From Sinorhizobium sp. 8-89 (GTDB lineage Bacteria; Pseudomonadota; Alphaproteobacteria; Rhizobiales; Rhizobiaceae), in the NCBI RefSeq assembly GCF_030124325.1, contig NZ_JASKLR010000016.1, forward strand, positions 53,859 through 117,858: 64,000 bases of DNA, given 5' to 3'. A program made the translations under genes and the position numbers. Positions 9,012 to 15,887 of this stretch are shown here, piece after piece. Position 1 is the stretch's first letter; each line of letters opens with the position of its first letter. The notes beneath the pieces were generated by a model. It worked only from the letters and a program-made list of their open reading frames with translations. It was not told the origin of the DNA and did no database searches.

Positions 9012-9055
9012 CATGCTGCAATTCAAAGCGTTACAGTGACCCCGCGCGTCTGAAA
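9012..9055 (-). repeat. R1 repeat, partial, inverted
   Basis: Reads CATGCTGCAATTCAAAGCG on the + strand, the reverse complement of the middle of R1, ending with GCGCGTCTGAAAA. It is upstream of the cyclase start and may sit in its 5' region. Only about half a unit remains. Confidence 0.6.
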
Positions 9056-9146
9056 ATAAGCGCACCGCTGGTCAGAAGGGACGTGGGCTGGAAACGACTC
9101 CACACCTTGCGCGACAGCTTACAGCAGGTGCCTCTCCGATGCCATT

Positions 9147-9233
9147 ACAGCGCCGCGCGTCTGACCAGACGCGCAAAAGTCGCTGCTGCCACTGCCTGTT
9201 TCCCTGAATCGGTCGAAGAATCGAAACATGCAG
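9147..9233 (+). repeat. R1 (RIME1-like) repeat, slightly shortened
   Basis: Contains a perfect 8-bp inverted repeat GCGCGTCT-GACC-AGACGCGC and ends GAAACATGCAG. The middle section is diverged (CTGCTGCCACTGCCTGTTTCC). It lies just downstream of a 15-codon ORF reading leftward from an RpoE2-type promoter. Confidence 0.75.
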
Positions 9234-9254
9234 CTCAGTGCTACAGCGGCTTGT

Positions 9255-9302
9255 TCACGATCGCCAGGAATGCGAGGGTAATCGGGTGAAAATCGGTTCC
9301 AT
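9255..9302 (-). CDS. Possible 15-residue peptide or truncated gene behind an RpoE2-type promoter
   Basis: ATG 9302 to TGA 9255 encodes MEPIFTRLPSHSWRS. The reason to list something this short is its signals: a leftward GGAAC-N17-CGTT promoter at 9328-9353 and a GGAAGGTGG Shine-Dalgarno 6-7 nt before the ATG. An R1 copy begins about 20 bp beyond the stop, so this may be the surviving 5' end of a stress gene cut off by repeat insertion, or a genuine micro-ORF. I do not recognise the peptide. Confidence 0.3.
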   Translation of the reverse strand: MEPIFTRLPSHSWRS

Positions 9303-9327
9303 CGGATGCCACCTTCCGAAGGCCCCG

Positions 9328-9353
9328 AACGTTTCCTCGCGATCATTGGTTCC
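9328..9353 (-). promoter_or_regulatory. RpoE2/ECF-type stress promoter reading leftward
   Basis: On the - strand GGAAC (9353-9349), a 17-bp spacer, then CGTT (9331-9328). This matches the GGAAC-N16/17-CGTT consensus of the general stress response sigma factor (EcfG/RpoE2) of alphaproteobacteria. The start would be near 9320, giving a short leader before ATG 9302. Confidence 0.55.
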
Positions 9354-9400
9354 GGGCGGCGGAAAACGGCCCGACCGGCACGGCTTGACCTCCCGAACAC

Positions 9401-9434
9401 AAAAACAGAGCCCGCTCCACAGGAACGGACTCTG
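9401..9434 (-). terminator. Intrinsic terminator for a leftward transcript
   Basis: A 13-bp stem (two mismatches) from CAGAGCCCGCTCC to GGAACGGACTCTG with a 3-nt loop. On the - strand it is followed by five T residues and TG (9405-9401). No convincing protein gene lies upstream of it on that strand up to 9836, so it may end a non-coding RNA. Confidence 0.55.
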
Positions 9435-9660
9435 AGAGAAGTTCGCGACGAAATGCCTGCCAACTTATTGGCGCTCATCCATTGTCAGAAACGCCGTGCC
9501 CACCCAAAAAGCATTCGGGCCAACCCGTTTGAAACCCCTCTCTCGCGTCCTCGGGAATCGCCGCTATCCCGGCGAGTTCGAACTCCCAATCAGAGCTCAC
9601 ATGCAGGCAGCGAGCTCTGATCTAAAGGGACACTGAAATGAATTCTCTATATGAATTCTC
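9435..9660 (-). ncRNA. Candidate small RNA region upstream of a terminator
   Basis: The stretch carries no recognisable protein gene but is rich in inverted repeats: ATCAGAGCTC/GAGCTCTGAT at 9589-9598 and 9612-9621, GTTCGAAC near 9576, and a GAATTC pair at 9640-9658. It ends on the - strand in a canonical terminator at 9401-9434. The combination of stems plus terminator without an ORF is what a trans-encoded small RNA looks like. The 5' end and promoter are not evident, so the boundaries are approximate. Confidence 0.3.
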
Positions 9661-9767
9661 ACGGATTTGCATGCCCATATTTGCCAATTCCACCGCCCTG
9701 GTCCAGTAACTTTTAAGGGCGATTTGTAACGAAATACGATTGTTTCCCGTGTGACGACGGTCGCTCC

Positions 9768-9792
9768 GGAACCGCCCGGAATCCGAAACGTT
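9768..9792 (+). promoter_or_regulatory. RpoE2/ECF-type stress promoter of the 69-residue protein
   Basis: GGAAC at 9768-9772, a 16-bp spacer, CGTT at 9789-9792. It lies 44 bp upstream of ATG 9837, which has a strong AAAGGAGG site. This is an exact match to the alphaproteobacterial general-stress promoter consensus. Confidence 0.7.
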
Positions 9793-9836
9793 GTGCCCGT
9801 AAAGCCGGTCCAATCGAAACGGAAAGGAGGCCAGAA

Positions 9837-10046
9837 ATGGCCCAGCGCGACGCAAATCCGACGCATCACACCGAAAGGATGAAAGGCGAGCTGAACGCGC
9901 TCATCGACCACCTGCGCGAGGACATTACCAAGGTCGACGATCCGCAGTTCAAGGCGATGTTCGAGACCTCGGCGGAGGTCCTCGGTGGGCTGGTGAAGGC
10001 CTTCACCCACTACGAACAAAAGAGCGAGGCGGCCTGGAAGTCGTGA
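9837..10046 (+). CDS. Small general-stress protein of unknown function (69 aa)
   Basis: A 69-residue, charged, soluble, mostly helical protein (ERMKGELNALIDHLREDITK ... FKAMFETSAEVLGGLVKAFTHYE). No signal peptide or membrane segment. AAAGGAGG lies 6 nt before the ATG and an exact EcfG/RpoE2 promoter (9768-9792) lies upstream, so it is probably made in large amounts in stationary phase or under heat, salt or starvation stress. I do not recognise the family. The His/Glu-containing helices could form a four-helix oligomer, but that is speculation. Downstream is the convergent VOC gene. Confidence 0.8.
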   Translation: MAQRDANPTHHTERMKGELNALIDHLREDITKVDDPQFKAMFETSAEVLGGLVKAFTHYEQKSEAAWKS

Positions 10047-10084
10047 CGGTTGGCCTCAAGCCGCGACGCGGTCTCGCACAGCAG

Positions 10085-10561
10085 CTAGGTGTTGAAGGCG
10101 CGTTCGAGCCCGGCGATGTCGAGCTTGACCATGGCGAGCATGGCTTCCGTCGCGCGCCTGGCGCGTTCGCGGTCGGGGTTCGCGACCATTTCGCCCAGCA
10201 CCCGCGGTACGATCTGCCATGAGAGGCCCCAGCGATCCTTCAGCCAGCCGCATTGTTCCGCCTCGCCGCCGTTGTCGATAAAGGCGTTCCAGATGCGGTC
10301 GATCTCCCGCTGGTTGTCGCATTCGACCTGGATCGAGAACGAATGGTTGAAGGCATCGAGCGGGCCGGCTTGCAGCGCCGTGAAATTCTGGCCGCAGAGC
10401 TTGAACTCGATGATCGAGACGCTGCCGGGAGGGCCGCTCGGCGTTTCGGCCGGGACGATCGTTTCTCGGCCGATAGAGGAGTTGGGGACGACCGATACGT
10501 AGAATTCGACGGCCTCACGCGCGTTCTCGGCGAACCAGAGGTGAGAGATGACCCTGGACAT
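10085..10561 (-). CDS. VOC superfamily (PhnB-like) protein
   Basis: A 158-residue protein of the PhnB/3-demethylubiquinone methyltransferase-like branch of the VOC (glyoxalase/bleomycin resistance) superfamily: starts SHLWFAENAREAVEFYVSVVPNS, has IEFKLCGQNFTALQAGP, NHSFSIQVECDNQREIDRIWNAF and CGWLKDRWGLSWQIVPRVL. Such proteins fold as paired beta-alpha-beta-beta-beta units; the reaction is usually unknown. CAGGAGG lies 6-7 nt before ATG 10561. It follows the ECF41-type sigma gene by 97 bp on the same strand, so it may be a member of that sigma factor's transcript. Confidence 0.88.
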   Translation of the reverse strand: MSRVISHLWFAENAREAVEFYVSVVPNSSIGRETIVPAETPSGPPGSVSIIEFKLCGQNFTALQAGPLDAFNHSFSIQVECDNQREIDRIWNAFIDNGGEAEQCGWLKDRWGLSWQIVPRVLGEMVANPDRERARRATEAMLAMVKLDIAGLERAFNT

Positions 10562-10658
10562 GGGAAAGCCTCCTGTTGAACCGGTATCCGGTGCTACATA
10601 GGACGCTTCCCCTTCGCCGCTACCGACAGCGCGCCTGCAATTTTTCCGATCCGTCCGG

Positions 10659-11549
10659 TTACGGTCCTTTCGCTTGCGGGCCAAGCACCGCGAGGTCGAG
10701 CCGATCGAGCCGTTCCGGATCGGCAAGAGCGTCGATCGCGACGATCCTGCCCTCGCGGATCGTGATCGCCAGGACGACCCGCAGCTGGCCGCCGGGGGCG
10801 ACGAGCAGGCCGATCGCGCCGTCGACCAGCGCCGGCTGCGCTCCCTGGGCGCGGCCCTTGAAGGTTTCGGCGACGGCCGCCGCACCGCGGATCTCGGCGC
10901 GGACGCCAAGCCGGGCTGCGACCGGGTCCGCCCGGAACACCACGTCGGGGGCAAGCACTTTCAACAGCGCATCGAAATCGCCGGCGCGCGAGGCAGCGAG
11001 GAAGGCATCGACCACGCTCCGCTGCCGGGCGATATCCGGCTTCGCGCCGGTATCGGCACCCCCGACGCGGCGGCGAGCGCGGCTTGCGAGCTGGCGGGCA
11101 GCCGTCGGCGTGCGCTCGACGATCGGCGCGATCTCGTCGAAGGAGAGATCGAACATGTCATGGAGCACGAAGGCGATGCGCTCGGACGGCGTCAGGCGGT
11201 TCAGGACCACGAGCAGCGCCAGTCCGACGGAATCCGCAAGCAGTGCCTCCTGCTCCGGGTCCGGGCCTTCCGCGAGACGGGCGGCGGGCGAGGGCGCCTG
11301 GGCTTCCAGAGGCTCCTCGCGCCGGGCTTTTCGCGTGCGCAGCATGTCGAGGCAGACCCGCGCCACCACCGTCGTCAGCCAGCCGCCGAGATTTTCGACT
11401 TCGCCCGCATCCGTGCGGCTAAGGCGCAGCCAGGCTTCCTGCACGGCGTCCTCGGCTTCCATCTTCGAGCCGAGCATGCGGTAGGCGACGGCGCTCAAGC
11501 GCCGGCGGTTGCCTTCGAACTGCTCGGCCAGAAATTTTTTCTCATCCAT
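10659..11549 (-). CDS. ECF41-type RNA polymerase sigma factor with C-terminal SnoaL domain
   Basis: A 296-residue protein. Region sigma2 (about 10-75: RRRLSAVAYRMLGSKMEAEDAVQEAWLRLSR) and sigma4 (about 110-165: LNRLTPSERIAFVLHDMFDLSFDEIAPI... HTH) are followed by an NTF2/SnoaL-like domain (about 175-285) ending in ADPERLDRL, similar to the NPDKL motif of ECF41 sigma factors. In that family the C-terminal domain regulates sigma activity instead of a separate anti-sigma. The neighbour on the opposite strand is an AhpD/carboxymuconolactone decarboxylase-like gene, the classical ECF41 partner, but here it is frameshifted. A TGTCACA-N16-CGTC element lies 38 bp upstream. Confidence 0.88.
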   Translation of the reverse strand: MDEKKFLAEQFEGNRRRLSAVAYRMLGSKMEAEDAVQEAWLRLSRTDAGEVENLGGWLTTVVARVCLDMLRTRKARREEPLEAQAPSPAARLAEGPDPEQEALLADSVGLALLVVLNRLTPSERIAFVLHDMFDLSFDEIAPIVERTPTAARQLASRARRRVGGADTGAKPDIARQRSVVDAFLAASRAGDFDALLKVLAPDVVFRADPVAARLGVRAEIRGAAAVAETFKGRAQGAQPALVDGAIGLLVAPGGQLRVVLAITIREGRIVAIDALADPERLDRLDLAVLGPQAKGP

Positions 11550-11586
11550 CGGTCACATTCCTCCGCTCGGCTTCGTCATGGGGCAT

Positions 11587-11613
11587 GACGAACGAAACCC
11601 CGCCGATGTGACA
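11587..11613 (-). promoter_or_regulatory. ECF41-type promoter element reading toward the sigma gene
   Basis: On the - strand TGTCACA (11613-11607), 16-bp spacer, CGTC (11590-11587). This equals the TGTCACA/CGTC motif reported for ECF41 targets. The -35 heptamer is nearly palindromic, and on the + strand TGTGACA with CGTC at 11633 has a 19-bp spacer, which is too long. The sequence therefore favours transcription of the sigma gene itself. Confidence 0.5.
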
Positions 11614-11669
11614 GGAAATCGGCCGGGGTTGCCGTCGAATTTGGCCAACACATCCGAAGGAGATGCACG

Positions 11670-12126
11670 ATGCAAGCCAGAATGAACAACATCGCCATGA
11701 TAGCACCCGAAGCCATGCACGCGCTGCAGGCGCTTGGTGCTTCGGCGGAGAAGGGCGGCGTGCCGGAACTGACGGTCGGCCTTGTCCACCTGCGCGCCAG
11801 CCAGATCAACAGCTGCAGCGTCTGCGTCGACATGCACCCGCGGCTGATGAAGAAGGCCGGCGAAAGCGACAAGCGCATCATGGCGGTCTCCGCCTGGCGC
11901 GACGCGCCCTATTTCACCGATGCGGGCCGCACTGGCGCTGACCGAGGCGGTGACGCGGCTTGCGGACCGGGCCGACCCGGTTCCGGACGAGATCTGGGAC
12001 GAGGCGGCGAAGCATTATGACGAACAGGCGCTCGCCGCGCTCATCATCCAGATTTCGCTCATCAACACCTGGAACCGCTTCAACGTCGCGACGCGGCAGG
12101 TGGCGGGGCAGTGGGACTGGAGCTGA
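11670..12126 (+). pseudogene. AhpD-like carboxymuconolactone decarboxylase, frameshifted
   Basis: The first frame (from ATG 11670, AAGGAG about 7 nt upstream) gives a normal start through the CxxC active-site region NSCSVCVDMHPRLMKKAGESDKR and WRDAPYFTDA. Near 11922 the reading frame must change: the family continuation RAALALTEAVTRLADRADPVPDEIWDEAAKHYDEQALAALI...NTWNRFNVATRQVAGQWDW is in another frame (about 11923-12126). Compared with a usual DAERAALALTEA join, about five bases seem missing. If the sequence is correct, the product is truncated or ends in 30 foreign residues. Family members use the Cys pair for peroxide or disulfide chemistry. Confidence 0.8.
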
Positions 12127-12283
12127 GGGCGAGCGGACGCCGTTCTCAAGCTGTTGCAGCGACATCGGCGCGTCTGGCGAGGCGCCCCGTGTCGTTTCAG
12201 CACGATAGACATTTGCAGCTTTGTCGAATTCGCACGGCAAGGAGCCGAATATGAACCATTCGGCATTGACCTCCTCACGCGCT

Positions 12284-12324
12284 GACTGTACTGATTGACA
12301 CAGAGTTTACCGAACAGTACAGTC
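12284..12324 (+). promoter_or_regulatory. Promoter overlapped by a TetR-type operator
   Basis: A perfect 10-bp inverted repeat GACTGTACTG (12284-12293) and CAGTACAGTC (12315-12324) flanks TTGACA (12295-12300). The right arm overlaps the -10 TACAGT (12318-12323), with a 17-bp spacer. The geometry is that of repression by the TetR protein encoded downstream at 12825. Confidence 0.7.
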
Positions 12325-12346
12325 TAGCCAACGAAGGAGATTGAAG

Positions 12347-12820
12347 ATGTCCGAACAACGCCCGCCGCTGCCGCCCTTCACCCGTGAGACGGCGATACAA
12401 AAGGTGCGTGCCGCCGAAGATGGCTGGAACAGTTGCGATCCGGAAAGGGTGTCGCGCGCCTACACCGTCGACAGCCGGTGGCGTAACCGGGCCGAATTTG
12501 TGCGAGGCCGCGAGGCGATCGTCGCTTTCCTGACGCGCAAGTGGAACAAGGAACTCGAATATCGCCTGATCAAGGAGCTGTGGGCACATGACCGCAACCG
12601 CATTGCGGTGCGCTTCGCCTATGAATATCGCGACGACTCCGGCAATTGGTACCGCGCCTATGGCAACGAGAACTGGGAGTTCGACGAGAACGGCCTGATG
12701 CACACGCGCCATGCCAGCATCAACGATATGCCGATCAAGGAAGCGGATCGGAAGTTCTTCTGGGACAGGTCCGCGCCGCGGCCGGCGGATCACCCCGGCC
12801 TTTCGGAACTCGGATTGTAA
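12347..12820 (+). CDS. DUF1348 family NTF2-like protein
   Basis: A 157-residue protein with the DUF1348 hallmarks: [103 protein letters not shown], and a C-terminal [16 protein letters not shown] tail. The fold is NTF2-like; no reaction is assigned. AAGGAG is 7 nt before ATG 12347. The stop is 4 bp before the TetR start, so the two genes form one operon under the operator at 12284-12324, which suggests the protein works on a compound sensed by that TetR. Confidence 0.9.
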   Translation: MSEQRPPLPPFTRETAIQKVRAAEDGWNSCDPERVSRAYTVDSRWRNRAEFVRGREAIVAFLTRKWNKELEYRLIKELWAHDRNRIAVRFAYEYRDDSGNWYRAYGNENWEFDENGLMHTRHASINDMPIKEADRKFFWDRSAPRPADHPGLSELGL

Positions 12821-12824
12821 TATC

Positions 12825-13391
12825 ATGGCAAAGATCGTCGCGGAGCGCTCGGACGTCATCCCCGTGCTCGCCGAGATTTTTCGGGAACACGGCTTCGAAG
12901 GCGCAAGCCTTTCGGTCATCAGCGCCAAGACCGGGCTCGGCAAGGGCAGCCTCTACCACTTCTTCCCGGGAGGGAAGGAGGAGATGGCGACGACCGTGCT
13001 CCGCGAGATCGATCAATGGTTCGAAGATCACGTCTACGCGCCGCTTCGGCAAGACGAGGATCCGCGCGAGGCGATCGGCACCATGTGCCGGTCGGTGGCG
13101 GACTATTTCCGCTCCGGCCGCCGTGTGTGCCTCGTGGGCGCCTTCGCGCTCGACAATGTCCGCGACCGCTTCGCCAATCAGGTGCGTGACTATTTCGCCG
13201 GGTGGCGGGCGGCACTCGCCACGGCCCTGGAGAAGACCGGCAACGACCCGGCCTCGGCGCGCGAGCTTGCCGAGGAGGCGGTGATCGCCATTCAGGGCGC
13301 GCTGGTTCTCGGCCGCGCGCTCGACGATCCGGCGGTGTTTGAGCGGGCGCTGGCGCGGATCGAGGCGCGCCTCCTGGCAGGCAAGGATTGA
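12825..13391 (+). CDS. TetR/AcrR family repressor (LmrA/YxaF-like)
   Basis: A 188-residue regulator. The N-terminal HTH is at about residues 5-50 (VIPVLAEIFREHGFEGASLSVISAKTGLGKGSLYHFFPGGKEEM), the C-terminal ligand-binding domain is of the LmrA/YxaF type (REIDQWFEDHVYAPL ... CRSVADYFRSGRRVCLVGAFALD). Start at ATG 12825, 4 bp after the DUF1348 stop; no strong Shine-Dalgarno, so translational coupling is likely. It probably autoregulates the operon through the 12284-12324 inverted repeat. Ligand unknown. Confidence 0.9.
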   Translation: MAKIVAERSDVIPVLAEIFREHGFEGASLSVISAKTGLGKGSLYHFFPGGKEEMATTVLREIDQWFEDHVYAPLRQDEDPREAIGTMCRSVADYFRSGRRVCLVGAFALDNVRDRFANQVRDYFAGWRAALATALEKTGNDPASARELAEEAVIAIQGALVLGRALDDPAVFERALARIEARLLAGKD

Positions 13392-13403
13392 GCGGAGGTT
13401 CCG

Positions 13404-13515
13404 ATGACGGGCCGCTTCGATAGCGGCCGATGCCGCACGGCGCTTGCTCCCTGGCGGCTGCGCAAGGCGACGACCTATGTCGAGGCCAATCTTTCCCTCG
13501 CCGCCGGCGCTAGCC
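13404..13515 (+). pseudogene. Remnant of an AraC-family regulator
   Basis: Reading from ATG 13404, the translation contains ALAPWRLRKATTYVEANLS, which resembles the first helix of the AraC/XylS DNA-binding domain (usual pattern PxWRLRRAxEYVEANL). The match stops abruptly after about 30 residues, where SLAAGASQHGARG follows and then an R1 repeat begins at 13521. Both the N-terminal part and the rest of the HTH are missing. A degenerate fragment, not a functional gene. Confidence 0.5.
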
Positions 13516-13520
13516 AACAT

Positions 13521-13598
13521 GGCGCGCGCGGCGCTGTAGCACCTTGAAATTGCTGCATGATTTTGTCCTGATCGACTCCGATTTAAGGAATTATGCAG
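13521..13598 (+). repeat. R1 (RIME1-like) repeat, left palindrome shortened
   Basis: Begins GGCGCGCGCGGCGCTGTAGCACC, then GAAATTGCTGCATGATTTTGTCC and ends GATTTAAGGAATTATGCAG. The right arm supplies the last codons and TAA stop of the PaiB-like gene on the - strand. Confidence 0.75.
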
Positions 13599-14221
13599 TC
13601 AACCGGAATGAGTGTGGCAGCGGTACGATCCGACGCGCGATCACTCGCGGCAAGACCGGATGCAACACCGGCCCGGTCCGCCGCATTGCGGTTCTGGCTC
13701 ATCTTTCGCTTACCCTCCAATCGGGTAATCGGCATGCGAATGCCGACGATCCCTCTGAGCTGTGCCCTGATGAAATCTTCGGGCGCGTCGCCGACCGCCC
13801 ACGGATCGGCGCGCGGCTCTTCGTGCAGTCTGGTGAGACGCGTGACGACGTCGAGAAGCCTGTGATCGTCCTCGAAAAATTCTGCCGGACCGTAGGCGTG
13901 GACGGCGACGTAGTTCCAGGTGGGAACGACCTTTCCGGTCTCGTGCTTCGTCGCGTACCAGCTCGGCGTGATATAGGCGTCGGGTCCCATGAACAGGGCC
14001 ATCGCTTCCCCGATCGCGGCAAGCTTCCACTGCGGGTTCGCCCTCGCGAGATGGCCGTAGAGCGTTCCGTACGGCCCTTCCGTCGGGTCGAGAAACAGCG
14101 GTAGCGGGGTTGCGACCGGTCCTTGATCCGTGGCCGTCACGAAGTTGCAGAGACGCGCGGCCCGCATGGTTTCGTGGAGGGCAGACGGTTCGTCTTCGCG
14201 GAAGGCCGGGGGAATATACAT
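13583..14221 (-). CDS. FMN-binding negative regulator (PaiB-like)
   Basis: A 212-residue protein of the PaiB family: MYIPPAFREDEPSALHETMRA start, VTATDQGPVATPLPLFLD, GTLYGHLARANPQW, MALFMGPDAYITPSWYATKHETGKVVPTWNYVAVHAYG (FMN-site region). PaiB proteins have a split-barrel flavin fold and affect protease or sporulation gene expression in Bacillus; here the role is unknown. It is divergent from a MocR regulator 193 bp away, a common pairing. Its final residues (about VDCIIP) and TAA are encoded by the R1 element at 13521-13598, so the native C-terminus has been replaced. Confidence 0.88.
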   Translation of the reverse strand: MYIPPAFREDEPSALHETMRAARLCNFVTATDQGPVATPLPLFLDPTEGPYGTLYGHLARANPQWKLAAIGEAMALFMGPDAYITPSWYATKHETGKVVPTWNYVAVHAYGPAEFFEDDHRLLDVVTRLTRLHEEPRADPWAVGDAPEDFIRAQLRGIVGIRMPITRLEGKRKMSQNRNAADRAGVASGLAASDRASDRTAATLIPVDCIIP

Positions 14222-14231
14222 CTGATCCTCT

Positions 14232-14334
14232 CCAGCGCCGCACGTCTCGCCGGGACGCGCAAAGGGCCGCTGTAACGCTTTGAATTACCACATCTTCTTG
14301 TCCTTGAATCGTTACGATTCAAGGAATCATGCAG
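14232..14334 (+). repeat. R1 (RIME1-like) repeat, full copy
   Basis: CAGCGCCGCACGTCTCGCCGG at the left, AAGGAATCATGCAG at the right. It lies in the divergent region between the PaiB-like and MocR genes and occupies most of it. Confidence 0.85.
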
Positions 14335-14414
14335 CAGGCGGATTTGAGGTGAAAGTGCCATCAGACTGGCCTATTGTTGACTGCCAGTTTCTGCATTTAA
14401 CGTTGGGCCAGTTC

Positions 14415-15866
14415 ATGGCGAAATCCGAGAAGGCACCGACCGTCCTGAAGCGCATTTGCGATGCCATCAAGGGCCAGATCAGGGACGGGACTTTCCGCCC
14501 GGGCGACAGGCTGCCGTCCACGCGCGGCCTTGCCGCCGAGTGGGGCGTCTCGCGGACGACCGTGACGGCGGCCTATGAGCAGCTTGCCGCCGAAGGCTAT
14601 CTCGAAACCCATCAGGGGGCGCGCGCAAGGGTCGCGAAGAACGTCGATCTCGATGTCGCCGCTCGTCCGCCCGTCGATGAAACCTCGCGGCGTCCCGGTC
14701 TTTCGGATTACGGCCTCAGGATCATGCGTCTGCCTGCCGCCACCCGGCCCACGCTGGACCGCCTGGCCATCGACTTCCGCTACGGCGATCTGTCTTCGTC
14801 CGACTTTCCAAGCCAGGCCTGGAAAAAAGCAGTGAACGCCGCGCTCATGCGGCGGCCGACGCGTCTTCGCTATGCGGATCCGGCTGGCTCGCCGGCGCTG
14901 CGGACAGCCTTGCAAGGCTATCTTTGGAGAGCGCGCGGTCTCCGGTGCCAGCCGGACCAGATCATCGTCGTAAACGGATCGCAGCAGGGCCTCGATCTCT
15001 GTGCCAGACTGTTCGTCAATCCGCGGGACAGGGTTGTCGTGGAGGACCCCTGCTATGGCGCGGCCCGCCACGTCTTTATCGCGGCCGGGGCGGAACTGGT
15101 TCCGCTCGATGTCGACAACGAGGGCATGCGAACCGACGGGCTGGGCGAGGGGCGGCTGGCATATGTAACGCCTTCACACCAGTTTCCTCTCGGAAGTGTC
15201 ATGTCGGTCGGCCGCCGGAAAGAGCTTCTGGCGTGGGCGCAGCGCCGAAACGCCTACGTCATAGAGGACGACTATGACGGTGAGTATCGGTTCGATATCG
15301 CGCCCATACCCGCCTTGCAGACGTTGGACGGCGCCGATCGCGTCATCTATCTCGGAACCGTTTCGAAGACGCTTTCGCCGACGCTGCGCCTCGGTTACCT
15401 CGTCGTGCCGATGGCCCTTCGCATCCCTTTCGTCACCGCCAAGCGATTGACCGACAGGCATACGCCGACCGCGGAGCAGGAGGCTTTGGCCGCGCTCATC
15501 GAAAGTGGCGCCTACGAACGGCATGTCCGGCGCGTGCGCCGCCGCAACGGGGAAAGAAGAGCGGCCCTGCTGTCCGCCCTGAAGCGGGCCTTCGCGGACC
15601 GGATACGGATTATGGGCGCGGACGCAGGGCTGCACGTCGTCGTGTGGCTGAGCGACCTGCCGAGGGAACGGGAGCAATTGCTGGTCGAGCGCGGGCTTGC
15701 CTGCGGGCTGGGTCTCTACCCGATCGGCCCTTTGTTCGCCGCCTCGGACGATCCCGGCACTGCCGGCCTCGTGCTGGGCTATGCCAGCCTGGAGCTACCG
15801 GAAATAGAGGAGGGGGTGCGGCGCCTGAAGCGCGTGGTCGACGAATTGCATCCTGCGTCGTCGTGA
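14415..15866 (+). CDS. MocR/PdxR-type regulator (GntR HTH plus aminotransferase fold)
   Basis: A 483-residue protein. GntR winged helix at about 10-80 (LKRICDAIKGQIRDGTFRPGDRLPSTRGLAAEWGVSRTTVTAAYEQLAAEGYLET), then a fold-type I PLP domain from about 120: NGSQQGLDLCARLFVNPRD, EDDYDGEYRFD and the PLP lysine in YLGTVSKTLSPTLRLGY. MocR proteins use bound PLP or its aldimine as effector. Start at ATG 14415, since the HTH begins right after; the open frame upstream runs through the R1 repeat. TGACTGCCAGTTT and GGGCCAGTT elements just upstream could be operator half-sites. Likely target: the divergent PaiB-like gene and itself. Confidence 0.9.
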   Translation: MAKSEKAPTVLKRICDAIKGQIRDGTFRPGDRLPSTRGLAAEWGVSRTTVTAAYEQLAAEGYLETHQGARARVAKNVDLDVAARPPVDETSRRPGLSDYGLRIMRLPAATRPTLDRLAIDFRYGDLSSSDFPSQAWKKAVNAALMRRPTRLRYADPAGSPALRTALQGYLWRARGLRCQPDQIIVVNGSQQGLDLCARLFVNPRDRVVVEDPCYGAARHVFIAAGAELVPLDVDNEGMRTDGLGEGRLAYVTPSHQFPLGSVMSVGRRKELLAWAQRRNAYVIEDDYDGEYRFDIAPIPALQTLDGADRVIYLGTVSKTLSPTLRLGYLVVPMALRIPFVTAKRLTDRHTPTAEQEALAALIESGAYERHVRRVRRRNGERRAALLSALKRAFADRIRIMGADAGLHVVVWLSDLPREREQLLVERGLACGLGLYPIGPLFAASDDPGTAGLVLGYASLELPEIEEGVRRLKRVVDELHPASS

Positions 15867-15887
15867 CGCCCCGATCCCAATGCGGTA

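Noticed and set aside
12150..12245. Possible R1 copy between the AhpD pseudogene and the DUF1348 promoter
   Set aside because: GGCGCGTCTGGCGAGGCGCC and a later TTTGCAGC resemble R1 pieces, but spacing and the right palindrome do not match well enough.
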